Below are positions 22,221 through 34,279 of a DNA stretch of 64,000 nucleotides, one piece after another. This stretch comes from Closterium sp. NIES-65 (taxonomy: Eukaryota; Streptophyta; Zygnematophyceae; Desmidiales; Closteriaceae): assembly GCA_948144175.1 (NCBI GenBank), contig CANXME010000494.1, positions 31,632-95,631 of the forward strand, read 5' to 3'. The notes under the pieces are model-generated. The model ran no database searches, had not been told where the DNA came from, and saw only the letters and a list, made by a program, of their open reading frames with translations. Position 1 is the stretch's first letter; each line of letters begins with the position of its first letter. Position numbers and translations under genes: made by a program.

Positions 22221-22621
22221 GTCCTGGGCCTCCCAGTGTGGGGGGGTGTCAGTAGATCTGCACTGTGGATGCCCGATTGATCCTGGAGAGGGTTACAGGC
22301 GCGTTCGCCTTGGGGGTTATGGGCGCACTGACCCGCTACTGAAACAAGCCCTTTTATCCCAATGGTCTAGTGGTTGGGATTCTGACATGGTATCAGAGCG
22401 GTCTCGGGTTCGATTCCCGGTGTATGCACATGTAGGCCGTTGCCGCTGTGCTTAGTCCTGGGCCTCCCAGTGTGGGGGGGTGTCAGTAGATCTGCACTGT
22501 GGATGCCCGATTGATCCTGGAGAGGGTTACAGGTGCGTTCGCCTGGGGGGTTATGGGCGCACTGACCCGCTACTGAAACAAGCCCTTTTATCCCAATGGT
22601 CTAGTGGTTGGGATTCTGACA
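22221..22621 (+). mobile_element. TRIM-B: tandem TRIM (partial interior, LTR, interior, LTR)
   Basis: The tail of a TRIM interior (22221-22246) is followed by a 141-bp LTR (22247-22387), a complete 93-bp interior with primer-binding site TGGTATCAGAGC (22388-22399) and a second 141-bp LTR (22481-22621). The left end touches the G1b LTR and the right end touches G2 pol. The structure fits unequal recombination between TRIM LTRs, or insertion of G1b into a TRIM. The A box (22363-22373) and B box (22407-22417) start 44 bp apart, as in a tRNA gene. Confidence 0.92.
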
Positions 22622-22745
22622 AAACCAACCTTCCGAGCACCATATCGACTTATGCCTATGGAGTTGGTTGACATGAAGAAGCAGATCGAGTACCTTCTGG
22701 ACAAAGGACTCATTCGACCATCAACATCACCATATGGTGCACCAG
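22622..22745 (+). pseudogene. G2 pol fragment (start of RT)
   Basis: This translates to [34 protein letters not shown] and TSPYGAP, the amino end of a gypsy RT. It continues at 24579 after NA2. Confidence 0.88.
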
Positions 22746-24578
22746 TGTTTAGGTACTAGAGTTTAGTAGGCTTAGGAGCCATGATTTAGGAGTGACTTAG
22801 TAGCGAAGTTCGAGGGTGTAAGGAAAATGTCGAGAGATTTTAGAAGGAGGATGTTGTAACTAGAAAGGAGGGGGATACAAGTAGTAAGCCCTAAAAGGGT
22901 TATACTCACTTTTGAGTACCCCACTACAGACTAGACATCCATTATAATCTGACACACCCCCATAGTCAAAGTGGGGTATAATCAGTACAGCATGCAGGCA
23001 TAGAGCAAGAGTTCACAATAGGTAAGTAAGGCTAGAGCTAATCACAGAGGGCAAGTGAGGAGGAGGAGAGACTGTGGGGGAGAGAAGATGGGAGGCGACT
23101 GCTGACGCTGCAGACACACAGACGAGCTGCTGGCTCAGTGGCTACCGAAGCAAAGGCCTGGACTACAGGAGTAACTGGCTCCGCGGCTATAGACGAGCGG
23201 CAGGAGCAACTGACCCACAGGCGACTGGCAACTACCGGAGATTGTAGCCTCCGGACTGCTGGTGCTGCTGACGACAAGATTGCTGCCTCCACTCAACCCT
23301 AGCCCTACACCCACAGCACCCCCTTAAACCCTAAACCCTAGACTCCCACACATCCACCCCCCTCAGCGATAGCTGCAGCAGTGGGAGACGAAGGAGGAGG
23401 AGGAGGAGGAGGAGGGGACGGCACGCACAACCGACACCCCCACAACCATCACCCCCACACCCACCCCCCCACGGCTGCACCGGGTCCAGGAGCGGCTGCT
23501 GCAGGGGCTAGGGGCGGCTGCTCCAGGGGCTGCTGCTGCTGGGGCGGCTGCTGATGTGGCGGCGGCTCCAGGGGCTGCTGCTGGTGGGGCGGCTGCTCCA
23601 GGGGCTGCTGCCGCTGGGGCGGCGGCTCCAGGGGCTGCTGCTGCTGGGGCGGCTGCTCCAGGGGCTGCTGCTGCTGGGGCGGCTGCTCCAGGGGCTCCTG
23701 CTGCTGGGGCGGCTGCTCCAGGGGCTGCTGCTGCTGGGGCGGCTGCTCCAGGGGCTACTGTTGCTGGGGCGGCTGCTCCAGGGGCTGCTGCTGCTGGGGC
23801 GGCTGCTGCAGGGGCTGCTGCCGCTGGGGCGGCTGCTCCAGGGGCTGCTGCTGCTGGGGCGGCTGCTCCAGGGGCTGCTGCTGCTGGGGCGGCTGCTCCA
23901 GGGGCTGCTGCTGCAGCGGAAAGTAGGAGGGAGGGGAGGGGAAGGGCGCGGCCCCCAGGGTGCCCTGACGGGCGACGTGCTAGGGAGCCGCGCAGGCCCC
24001 CGAAAGTGCCTCGACGGGCGACGGGAGGGGACCGCGCGCAGGCCCCTAAGGCGCCGCGACGAGGCAACGGGAGGGGCCGGCTCGCGGGCCCCGAAAGTGC
24101 CGCGACGAGGCGACGGGAGGGGCCTGCGTGCGGGCCCCCAAAACGCCGCGACGAGGCGACGGTTGGGGCCAGTGCGCGGGCCCCCAAGACGCCGTGACGA
24201 GGTAGGAACCCGCCGCGCGCCTCGGGGCGCACGGCGGGCAGAAAACCGCCACGCGTTCCGAGCGCGTGGCGGGAAGAAAAATAGGATGTCGCGCGCCACG
24301 GGGCGTGCGACACACAGTAGGGCAGCGGAAGCAAGTGGGCCCACAGGCCAGGAGCGTTAAGCTCTGATAGCATGTTTAGGTACTAGAGTTTAGTAGGCTT
24401 AGGAGCCATGGTTTAGGAGTGACTTAGTAGTGAAGTTCGAGGGTGTAAGGAAAATGTCGAGAGATTTTAGGAGGATGTTGTAACTAGAAAGGAGGGGGTT
24501 ACAAGTAGTAAGCCCTAAAAGGGTTATACTCACTTTTGAGTACCCCACTACAGACTAGACATGCATTATAATCTGACA
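22746..24578 (-). mobile_element. NA2: 1.83-kb non-autonomous LTR element
   Basis: LTRs of 209 and 207 bp (22746-22954 and 24372-24578) have the primer-binding site next to the right LTR (about 24356-24371) and the purine tract ACTATGGGGGTG next to the left. The target duplication ACCAG is at 22741-22745 and 24579-24583, within G2 RT. The interior contains a tandem array of a 30-bp unit (GGGGCTGCTGCTGCTGGGGC-type, about 23500-23915) and two perfect or near-perfect hairpins (24246-24272 and 24287-24312). It has no gag or pol. Open frames across the 30-bp array encode only Ala/Pro or Leu/Gly repeats. Confidence 0.94.
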
Positions 24579-26153
24579 ACCAGTGCATTTCACACCAAAA
24601 CCTGACGGAAGCTTACGCATGTGCATCGACTACCGAGCCCTCAACAAGCAGACGATCAAGAACAAGTATCCGATTCTACGGATTAACGATCTACTTGACC
24701 AGCTTCGTGGAGCCACGGTATTCTCAAAACTCGATTTGAGATCGGGATATTGGCAGATCCGGATGGCGGACAACTCCATCTATAAGATGGCGTTTCGGAC
24801 ACGATACGGATCCTACGAGTACCTTGTCATGCCGTTCGGACTCACCAACGCACCCGCTACATTCCAGGCCGAAATGAACCATATTCTCAGGCCTCTACTC
24901 GACGAATGCGTAGTGGTGTACCTCGACGACATCCTGATCTACTCGAGGGACATAGAGCAGCACATCGAACACCTACAACGTGTCTTCGTGATACTTCGAC
25001 GAGAGAAGTTCTACGTCAAGCTATCCAAGAGCGAGTTTACTTTGAAGAAAGTTCTGTTCCTTGGACACATGTTGAGTGCTCAAGGAGTCCATGTCAACCC
25101 AAAGAAGATCGAAGCCGTACGTACGTGGAAGACACAGGAGAACGTGAAGGAACTTCAGCAATTCCTTGGCTTTGCGAACTACTACAATCGGTTCGTGTCA
25201 CAGTATGCGAAGATTGCAACACCTCTCACCAATCTACTGAAGAAGAATACACCGTTCAAGTGGGAGGATGTGCACCAGCAAGCCATGGAGCAGTTGAAGA
25301 CTGCACTTACGTCCGCACCCGTCCTGATCCAGCCAAATCTAGAAAAAGACTACGTCATCGAAGCTGACGCTAGCGACCAAGCAGTTGGAGCAGTCTTGTT
25401 GCAAGACGAAGGGAAAGGACTACAACCAATCGCTTACCTCAGCGAAAAATTGCACAGGGCAGAACTCAACTACCTAATTCACGACAAAGAGGCCTTAGCG
25501 ATCATCACCGCATTCAAGACATGGCGATGCTACCTCGAAGGGAGAAAGACCACGGTCTACACTAACCATTGCAGCCTGAAGTACCTAAAGACGCAGCCGA
25601 CCCTCTCCAGACGACAAGTCATGTGGATTGACTTCCTCGAGACGCACTTCAACAACAACATCGTGTACAAGCCGGGACACAAGAATAAGGCAGACGCACT
25701 GAGCCGGCCTGGACACGTTGCCGCCATACAGATTCAGGGGATGAATCCGCTACTCAAGGGACTCTTCACGCACGGATATACCATCGACCCCGAGATTCCC
25801 ATGGCAGAGAAAATGAAATTGTTGCAGTGGGACCACGACGTCGCACTACGCAAAGGATCAACAAAGATATGGGTACCCAACTACTCGCCTCTTTGGCAGT
25901 TGCTTCTCGAAGAATTCCATGACGTGCTCTACGCTGGACACTTCGGGAGTAACAAGACTCTTGCCAGGATTGCGAAAGTCTACTACTGGCCTCACATGGC
26001 AAACGCGTGCAAAAGTACGTCACTTCGTGCGACACGTGCCAGCGGATGAAAAGCAGTAAGCAGAAGAAAGCAAGACTTCTTCAGCCTTTACCTGTCCCGG
26101 AACAGCCTTGGCAAGTGGTCAGCTTGGATTTCATCACCGGTTTACCACCTACC
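24579..26153 (+). pseudogene. G2 pol: RT, RNase H, integrase zinc finger
   Basis: An open frame from 24583 encodes [41 protein letters not shown] (catalytic YLDD), RNase H ([22 protein letters not shown]) and the H2C2 finger [10 protein letters not shown] one-base disturbance near 26005 shifts the frame before [14 protein letters not shown]. It reaches [12 protein letters not shown], where C3 is inserted at 26154. It differs clearly from G1, so G2 is a separate chromovirus family. Confidence 0.9.
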
Positions 26154-27246
26154 TGCGAAGATTCACTCTACAACGGTAGTGAGCTAGACTACGGGGGTTG
26201 GCACGAACTACTAGAGACGATCGTAGCTTTGCTTGGTTCCTTAGTGCTTGTACATTCACGAGCGAAATCGGCAAGAGTTTCCACTAGCAAAGTTAGAATT
26301 CCAGAATGATACAACAAGCAATGACAACAATGACTACATCAGGCACCTTGCAACCCTGCAGCTAGCCTGGTCGACCGCCAGCACAGCTTGGTCGACCGCC
26401 TGCCAGCGTTGCGTAGAGGAGCCGCGCCAGCACTGCGGAAAGGCGATTTGCCAACAGAGCAGGTCGATAGCGTGCCAACGCTGCAACAGAGCAGCTGTCC
26501 AGCGTTGCCCCCGTAGAACACAGCAGTGCGCACGCTCGTAGATGCGCGCAGACGATTAGCCCGACTTGCCTCGTTGGGCATCCGTCGGCTGTTGTCTGCG
26601 CCTGACGAGCCACATCGACTCCGGGATACCAGCTCGCAGACGCCTGCGCCATCGCAACCTCGACGACGTTCGCGTGCCTTCGCAGAACTCGTCGAGCAAG
26701 TTACCCGGTCGACCCGGTCGACCACCACTGCTTCTGGTCGACCACCAGGTGCCTCTGGTCGACCACAGCTCCCGTCGAGCTACCCTCTGGTCGACGGACC
26801 CCTTCCGTCGACCAGAACCGTCTGCAGTTGTCGCCAAGCTCCCCTCGTCAATCGCAACTCACTTGTCAGGTCGACGGACTGCTCTGTCGACCTTCCGGTC
26901 GAACTGCAGGTCGATAGACTGCTCCCGGTCGAGCTGCAGGTCAACGGGGACCCCCTGGTCGAGCTGCTGCAGGTCGACGGAGACCTCCCGGTCGAGCTGC
27001 AGGTCGACGGAGGCCTCCCGGTCAAACTCCCCCTCCTGGTCGACGGCCCACCCGTCGCCATGACCAGTCAGTTGCAGCTGTCGAGCTCCCTGGTCGACAG
27101 CAGCACTACAGCGGTCCCCTGCAGCTTGACGATGCCCGTCGAGCAGCTCTCCCACTGTGAACGATCAGCTGCTACTCCCTTACATCCGACCAAGTTGTTA
27201 GAGTTGCCCAAGCGAGGGCGGGGCCAACACTCCATTCCTGTTAACA
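26154..27246 (-). repeat. C3 3' LTR
   Basis: This 1,093-bp LTR is rich in GTCGAC and GGTCGA motifs. A tandem GTCGAGCTGCAGGTCGACGG-type repeat lies at about 26890-27040. It is about 30 bp longer than the 5' LTR because of one extra GGTCGACCACC unit near 26715-26750. Confidence 0.9.
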
Positions 27247-27375
27247 CTCCCCTGTTGCGCTCACGCTTGGGCCTCCAGCCCACACGTCAGTACTCCACGG
27301 AGAAAACTCGTCCTCGGCGTGCACCCCACACACAGCACGCCGTCACCGCACCAGCCGTGCAGAAGAGCACGGCAC

Positions 27376-27840
27376 CTACTGCTGCACCTCATCGTCGCCG
27401 TCGCTGACGTCGGCCAGACGAACTTGGCCGATGGCGACAGAGCACCGGTTGAAAGCCGGAAAATGCAGCTCCTTCGTCATGAAGTCTGCCGGCTGCTCGG
27501 TGGTCGAGATGTATTTCAGCACGAATTTTCTGTGCCTCACCATGTGCTGCAGCCAGACGTAGCGTCGCTCCATGTGCTTGAGGTTGCCCGTCAGCCCCAA
27601 GCTCTCAGCGACCGTGATTGCCGACTTCTTGTCGACGCGGAGGATGGTCGGCTTCCCGGCGTCGAGCAGCTTGAATTCCGCAAGGAGGAAGCGAAGTCGA
27701 CACCCCTCCTTGTCGACGTCCGTGGCCGCCACATACTCTGACTCGGTCGATGACAATGTCGCGCACTTGATGCGCGAGCTCGACCAGGAGACGGCGGCCC
27801 TACCGTAGACGAACACGTAGCCTCCCATGCTCGTCCGGTT
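27376..27840 (-). pseudogene. C3 RNase H
   Basis: The minus-strand frame has AVSWSSSRIKCATLSSTESE, VAATDVDKEGCRLRFLL and KKSAITVAESLG-LTGNLKHMERR. It ends at FMTKELHFPAFNRC, the copia RNase H signature order. It is separated from RT by frame breaks at 27840-28072. Confidence 0.85.
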
Positions 27841-28071
27841 CTAATTGTCGCCCGCGTCGTTGGCATCGAATTAGCCGATCAGCTCCAACGATTCTGGTCC
27901 ACCGCCAAACTCCAGGGCGGTGTCGCGGGTGTCGGCGAGGAAGGCGAGGCAGCGGTCGACCTCGCGCCAATGCTGGTCGCTCCTCACCGTGAGGCCGCTC
28001 CCCAGCTTGCTGCAGGCGAACGCGATGTCCGGCCTCGTTATCATCGCCGCGAACTGCAGCGAGCCGACCTT

Positions 28072-29673
28072 CTACCGGTACTCCTCCTCCTCGTGCTCCT
28101 TAGCCTCCTCCTCGTCGAACGTCAGCTGAGCGTAGGCGTCGACCGAGAACGGCGTCTTCGGGACTCGACCGCCTTGCTCCTCGTCGATGAAGCGCCTGCG
28201 CAGCTTGTCGGCGTAGCCCTGCTGGTGCAGCCATAGCTTCCTGGCCGGCCTGTCGCGCATGATCTCTAGCCCAAGGTACTTCACCACCGGCGAGATCTCA
28301 TGCAGCTCGAAGGCGGCCTTCAGTAGCTCCTTCAGCATCGTAGTGCTGCTGCTTGCGGCGAGAAGGTCGTCAACGTAGACCAGCACCCAGCAGGCCACTC
28401 TGTCGTCGCCGGCCTTGAAGTAGAGCGCCTCGTCGACCTGGCTCTTCTTCCAGCCGACGCCCAGCAGCACACTGTCGAGAGCCCTGTACCACAGCAGCGG
28501 CGACTGCTTCAGCCTGTACAGGTTCTTCAGCAGCTTACACACCCGGCCGGTCCCGTCGTCGAAGTAGTCCGGCTGGTACATGTAGAGCACCCTGTCGAGC
28601 TTGCTCTGCAAGAAAGCGTTCTTCATATTGAGCTGCATCAGGTTGAGGTCGAGGACGGCGACGATGCTGAGGAAGATCCTCAGCGTGACGTAGCTGCTCA
28701 CCGGCGAGTACGTCTTGTCGTAGTCGGCACTGTACACCTGCGTGAAGCCCTTCACGACCAGCCTCGCCTTCTTGCACTCAACGGTGTCGTCGATGCGGTA
28801 ATTGGTCGTCAGCACCCGCCGGCTCTTCATGATGTTCACCCCGTGTGGGCATTCGACCAGCTCCCAAGTCCCCATACCGATGAGGTTGTGGATCTCTTCT
28901 TCCATGGCGGCCTTCACCGCCTCGCCCTTCCAGCTCGCCAGCGCCTCCTTCACCGTCATCGTGGCGATGTCCCAGCGGTGTTCGGGGTCGACATGCACGT
29001 CAGGGTCGAGCTCCGGCAGGTCTTCATCCTCCTCGGCATCGTCGTACAACAGGTTGTCGTCGACCTCGTCGAACACCGTCGTGAAGGCAGCTGGCGGAAG
29101 GCAGGCGTGGAAGCTCAGCCGCTCCGGTGGCCGTCGAGCTCGACCTGTGCATCGTAGCTCAAGCTTCCACCACGTCACTTTCGGTGGACTCCTCACCCGC
29201 CAACTGCTCCCCTTCCTCATCGACGTCCCCGTCGTCGACCAGCTGCTTCGACCCGTCGACCGACTGCTCGTCTGCTGCTGCCTTCGACAGCTCCCCTGTC
29301 TACTGCACCGCTGCTGTTGCCTCCTGTTTGACCGGCTCCCCTGTCTGCTGCTCCCCTGTCGTCGACGGCTTCCCATCCTGGTCAACGAGCTTGACGTCTT
29401 ATCGACCGCCGGCGATGCCATGGGCCGGCGCCACAGGCGACGCCTCAAGGCTCCCCTCATCGTCGGTGGTCGACACAGGTGCCGACCCAAGCCGATCTGC
29501 GACAGGGAACGGAGGAGCAAGGACAGGGGGAGCGGGAAGAACCTCCACACCATCCTCATCAGCAGGCTCGTCGACCTCGGTGAGCAACGGAATCGTTGTC
29601 GTCGAGGTGTCCGTCGGTGGGTGCGCCTGCATCCGCTCCGACGCCGGCCCATACTTTGCCTTTCACACCTCAA
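28072..29673 (-). pseudogene. C3 reverse transcriptase with linker
   Basis: The minus-strand 533-codon frame includes the copia RT: ARLVVKGFTQVYSADYDKTY, SPVSSYVTLRIFL, CWVLVYVDDLLAASSS (catalytic YVDD), VKYLGLEIMRDR. The conserved Asp of the DVKNAFL motif is Asn here (LNMKNAFLQ), so one catalytic metal ligand appears lost. The first third is in a frame that differs from the real linker, where Ser/Thr/Asp-rich coding is on 29399-29632. Confidence 0.85.
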
Positions 29674-29682
29674 GCAACAGCG

Positions 29683-30025
29683 TCTCGTAGAAGATCACCT
29701 CGACCGACATGACCACCTTGTTGTCGGTCAGGTCGAGCACCTCCCAGCCCTTGCTCTCCGGCGACACAACCAGGTGAAGCCCCTATCGAGCCTTCGGCGC
29801 CAGCTTCCCACCGCGCTGCTGCTCAGGAACCATGAACTGCACCATGCAGCCCCACACCCGCACCAGCGTGAGGTCGGGCTTCGTCCTGGTCAGCAGCTGG
29901 TACGGAGTCGTCCCCGGCGGCGTCGTCGACCACTCCAAGAAGTTGCGCACCCAGACAGCCTGTTGAAGAGCGAGGTACCACCACTGGAGCTGCACGCCCA
30001 TGTGCAAAAGCATTGTCCGCACGGA
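29683..30025 (-). pseudogene. C3 integrase C-terminal part
   Basis: This continues the integrase after an in-frame TAG: RTMLLHMGVQLQWWYLALQQ, AVWVRNFLEWS, DLTLVRVWGC. It then reads into the DUF1985-like MSVEVIFYETLLLEV segment. A second TAG follows GGKLAPKAR. Confidence 0.8.
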
Positions 30026-32518
30026 CTAGACGACCGTGCGCATCTCCCGCTCAACCATGCCGTTCTGCTGTGGAGTATAGGGGCACGTCAGGTCGTGGAC
30101 GATGCCCTTCCCGTCGACGAAGTCAGTGAATGCCTTCCCGAGGAACTCCCCTCCTCGAACAGAGCGAAGCGACAGCACCGACGTCTTCGTCTGTCGTTCC
30201 ACAAGCACCAGCCACTTCTCGAACTCCCGCAGCACGTCGCTCTTCTTAGCGATCGGCATTGCCCACACGAACCGAGTATGGCGATCCTTCAGCAGCAGGA
30301 AGTACAGGCTGCCATCCTTGGCAGCCACCCGAAGTGGCCCGCACAAGTCGATGTGCACGACAGCCAATGCCTCCTCGGCGTCCGAGCCCTTGTCGGGGAA
30401 GGTGTGCCGCGCCAGCTTTCCGCCGACGCACGAGACACACGGTGGGTCTGCCCCGGTCGATGGCATGATGTCGAGCCCAATAGCAACTTCATTCTTCGCC
30501 GAGCTCTTGATCGTGTCGACGCCGACGTGCGCGAGCCTTGCATGCAACAGGGCAGGGATCGTCTTTGTCGCCGAGACGATCGTCCGCGGAGCCACCACCT
30601 CGGTGGACGGCGAATGCGTCGAGCAGGGGCGAAGGTCGGTGCAGAGAACACGTCCGGTGTAGCGTGCTCGACCGAGCATCTCCCCGGTCGCATAGACGAG
30701 CAGCATCTCGTCGCCGTCGCCCTGCAGCTGCACTCCGCTCTCCTTCAGTTGGCCAGCTGACATTAGGTTCGCCTGTACGCCCGGAACGTAGAGCACGTCG
30801 GGGATGAGGACTTGCTTCCCGGCCTCCCATTGCAGAGCGACGGTTCCGCGACCCTTGACAGGCTGCAATGCCCTGTTGAACCCACGCACGTGCTTCATCC
30901 CGTCGCTCGGCCCCATGTCGATGAAGACCGACTTCGTCCTCATCAGGTGGTGGGAGCACCCGCTGTCGAGTAGCACCGCCATCGGGTTGGCCTGCACAGC
31001 TGCCGCCACCGCCTGGAAGTCATCGCCAGCCTCCGGCGCCAACAAGACCGTCGGCTCCACCACGCCGACCATCGAGCACGACGCCTCCCCGTCGCCTCGA
31101 CTCTTGCCGCTGGAGCTGTTGATGTCCTTTGTCGACAACGTCTTCTTTGATGCTTGCTTCTCCTTGCGCGGCTTCTCATTTCGATGGGGGCGACGACTGG
31201 CCGATCGACCACGGCCTCCCTTGTTGTCGTCCTTGTCGCTGTCATCGCGGTCGGGGCAGTTGAAGGAGAGATGGTCGGGGTCGCCGCAGATCCAGCACTC
31301 CCGCCGTCGACCACCACCACCTCGTCGACCCTTGTCCCGCATCGACCGCTTCTCGTCGACATCCTTCGTCGACTGCCCACCTCCGCTACCACCTCCGCCC
31401 GGCTTCCCGCACTGCCCTTGCTGCTGATTCAGCTTCGTTGATGCAGCGTAGTTTGCCTGCGGAAGGAGCTCTGTGGGTTGTTCGGCCTCCTGCATCGCCT
31501 CATCTTGAAGAATGTAGCTGGTGATGGAGTCCTCGTCGAGGGACTCACGCGTGCCGGGCACCATCATCATCCTCTTCATGAGATTGTAGCTGCACGGCAA
31601 GCCCTTGACTATGTGGGTGATGTAGGACGCCGTCGAGTACTCGGCGCCCGCCATCCGCATCTCAGCCAGGATCCATCGAGCACGGTTGCAATAATCCGTC
31701 GCCGACTCCTGCTCGCTCATCCAAATGTGAGTCATCTTCTCCTCCAGCTGCCCGATGTACAGGTCGTCCCTGACCTGGTACATCGACATGATGAAGTGCC
31801 ATGTCTGGTGACCAGCATCCAGTCGCTCTCGACAGCTCTTGAGCGCTAGCTGCACCACCGGCGAGCAGCACGTCGAGATGACCATGAAGGTGAGCAAGTG
31901 AGCCGCTCGAAACTCCGCGCGCAGCTCGACATCGTCCACGGGCGGAATTGGGACTGTGCCGATGGCGAAGCCCTTCAGCCCGGCAACCTCCAGTTGAGGT
32001 TCGATCGACACCCTCCAGGTGATGAGGTCCCGTTGACCTTGCAGCGGTGCGACGGTGATCCGGTCCGACGAGAACTTGAAGTAGCCATACGCCGGTGCAA
32101 TCCCGCCTGCCGTCACATGTGTCGTCGCCGAGAGACCTCCACCGCTCCGTGGAGGAGAGCGACGTCGAACTTCGACGTCGACACGCGAGCTGCCTGTAGC
32201 CACCGTCGACCGCTCCACTCGCGTGTGGATTCCGTCGACACCACCGTCGACCTTGATCACCCCTCTCTGCCTAGTGCCTTCGCTGCCGCTGACTCGTGCA
32301 CCACCGTCGACCTCGTCGTCGACGCCACCCTCGTTGCGCACCGGTTGAGGAGATGCAGGACGGGAAGGGTGTTCCGTCGCACACTGCGACCGGATGCCCA
32401 ACTCGACAATCAGCAAGGGGATCGTCCCGTACTCGCCATCCGCGTGGCGTTTCCTCGCATCAGCCAAGCGTGTCTCCAAAGTGTCCACTACACCCGCATC
32501 AACCACGGGGTCAACCAT
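30026..32518 (-). pseudogene. C3 gag-protease-integrase polyprotein
   Basis: The 830-codon frame starts MVDPVVDAGVVDTLETRL. It contains the UBN2-type gag (LEVAGLKGFAIGTVPIP, LDAGHQTWHFIMSMYQ), a CCHC knuckle (CWICGDPDHLSFNC), protease (VLLDSGCSHHLMRT), the pre-integrase finger (HARLAHVGVDTI, CVSCVGGK) and the integrase core (VVHIDLCGPL, EREMRTVV). The second catalytic Asp is Val (LRSVRGGEF where relatives have SDRGGEF). With the terminal TAG and the RT change this marks an inactive copy. Confidence 0.92.
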
Positions 32519-32618
32519 GGTGACTATCGCTGCTGCCGGCCTACGAACGACTTAGTAGGTGCAAAAGTTGGCTCGTATCTGAAGGAAATCCGCGGGGCCG
32601 CCCACGCTCACCGCACCA

Positions 32619-33679
32619 TGCGAAGATTCACTCTACAACGGTAGTGAGCTAGACTAGGGGGGTTGGCATGAACTACTAGAGATGATCGTAGCTTTGCTTG
32701 GTTCCTTAGTGCTTGCACATTCACGAGAGAAATCAGCAAGAGTTTCCACTAGCAAAGTTAGAATTCCAGAATGGTACAACAAGCAATGACAACAATGACT
32801 ACATCAGGCATCTAGCAACCCTGCAGCTAGCCTGGTCGACCACCAACACAACTTGGTCGACCGCTTGCCAGCGTTGTGTAGAGGAGCCGCGCCAGCACTG
32901 CGGAAAGGCGACCTGCCAACAGAGCAGGTCGATAGCGTGCCAACGCTGCAACAGAGCAGCTGTCCAGCGTTGCCCCCGTAGAACACAGCAGTGCGCACGC
33001 TCGTAGATGCGCGCAGACGATTAGCCCGACTTGCCTCGTTGGGCATCCGTCGGCTGTTGTCTGCGCCTGACAAGCCACATCGACTTCGGGATACCATCCC
33101 GCAGTCGCCTGCGCCATCGCAACCTCGACGAGGTTCGCGTGCCTCCGCAAAACTCGTCGAGCAGGTTACCCGGTCGACCATCAGGTGCCTCTGGTCGACC
33201 ACAGCTCCCGTCAAGCTACCCTCTGGTCGACGGACCCCTTCCGTCGATCAGAACCGTCACCCGTTGTCGCCGAGCTCCCCTTGTCGATCGCTGCTCACTT
33301 GTCAGGTCGACGGACTGCTCCGTCGACCTCTCGGTCGAACTGCAGGTCGACAGACTGCTCCCGGTCGAGCTGCAGGTCAACGGGGACCCCCTGGTTGAGC
33401 TGCAGGTCGATAGAGACCTCCCGGTCGAGCTGCAGGTCGACGGAGGCCTCCCGGTCGAACTGCCCGTCTTGGTCGACGGCCCACCCGTCGCCCAGACTAG
33501 TCAGTTGCAGCTGACGAGCTCCCTGGTCGACAACAGCACCACAGCGGTCCCCTGCAGCTCGATGATGCCTATCGAGCAGCTCTCCCACTGTGAACGGTCG
33601 GCTGCTACTCCCTTACATCCAACCAAGTCGTTGGCGTTGCCCAAGCGAGGGCGGGGCCAGCACTCCATTCCTGATAACA
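32619..33679 (-). repeat. C3 5' LTR
   Basis: This 1,061-bp copy of the C3 LTR opens at 32619 next to the putative primer-binding site and ends at 33679, followed by CTACC. Confidence 0.9.
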
Positions 33680-34279
33680 CTACCAACGCGAGGCATGACG
33701 CCATCCTGGTCGTCATCGACAAATTCTCAAAGATCGGACACTTCATTCCGACTCATACAACCGCACTCACGGAGGAAACGGCACAGCTATTCCTCAAACA
33801 CATCATCTCACAGCACGCGATCCCAACAACCCTCATATCCGACAGGGACCCCAAGTTTACTAGCTAGTTCTGGAAAGAGCTCATGTCGCTCATGGGGACA
33901 CGTCTAGCAATGTCATCTACATATCATCCCCAGACCGATGGGCAGACAGAGCGCTTGAACCAAATTGTGGAACAACTCTTGCGCGCAGCGTGCAAGGACG
34001 ACATTAACAAGTGGGACTTGCAGTTGCTGATGTTGGAGTTCGCCTACAATAATGCGAAGCATACCGCAACAGGAGAGACCCCATTCTTCCTCTGTTACGG
34101 ACGACCTCCACTAACTCCACAACAGCCGACAGTACCTGCAACTGTCCAACCCGCGCACGACTTCGTTACCACAATGCAGCAGCTTTGGGATCGGACACAC
34201 ATGCATCTACAGGATATGCAGTCTTCACAGAAATGCTTGGCCGATCGTCATCGACGTGATTATACCATTGCGGTTGGTG
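33680..34279 (+). pseudogene. G2 integrase core
   Basis: The plus strand continues from 26153: [30 protein letters not shown] (second Asp), an in-frame TAG at about 33865, then WKELMSLMGTRLAMSS and [14 protein letters not shown] (catalytic Glu). It ends at the NA1-c insertion. Confidence 0.9.

Larger units (their letters stand above)
26154..33679 (-). mobile_element. Copia C3: 7.5-kb element with about 1.1-kb LTRs
   Basis: LTRs are at 26154-27246 and 32619-33679. They begin TGTTAACAGGAATGG (or TGTTATCAGG) and end GAATCTTCGCA on the minus strand. The target duplication CTACC is at 26149-26153 and 33680-33684 in G2 integrase. The purine tract AACAGGGGAG abuts the left LTR. The putative primer-binding site TGGTGCGGTGAGCGTGG abuts the right one and is unlike the initiator-Met sites of all other elements here. 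The coding region is complete in order but carries nonsense and missense mutations. Confidence 0.95.

Noticed and set aside
22356..22428. TRIM tRNA-like sequence as a true tRNA gene
   Set aside because: The positions corresponding to the acceptor stem (ATCCCAA and TGTATGC) do not pair, U33 is replaced by A, and the segment overlaps an LTR end and a primer-binding site. It is described as tRNA-like only.
23363..24373. Long open frames on both strands (268-336 codons) within NA2
   Set aside because: They come from a 30-bp tandem repeat whose length is a multiple of three and which is GC-rich. The products are only Ala/Pro, Ser/Arg or Leu/Gly repeats, and the region lies inside an LTR element.
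28802..30760. 652-codon plus-strand open frame
   Set aside because: It is antisense to the C3 integrase and reverse transcriptase, has no domain and no start context, and arises from the biased codon usage of the minus-strand gene.
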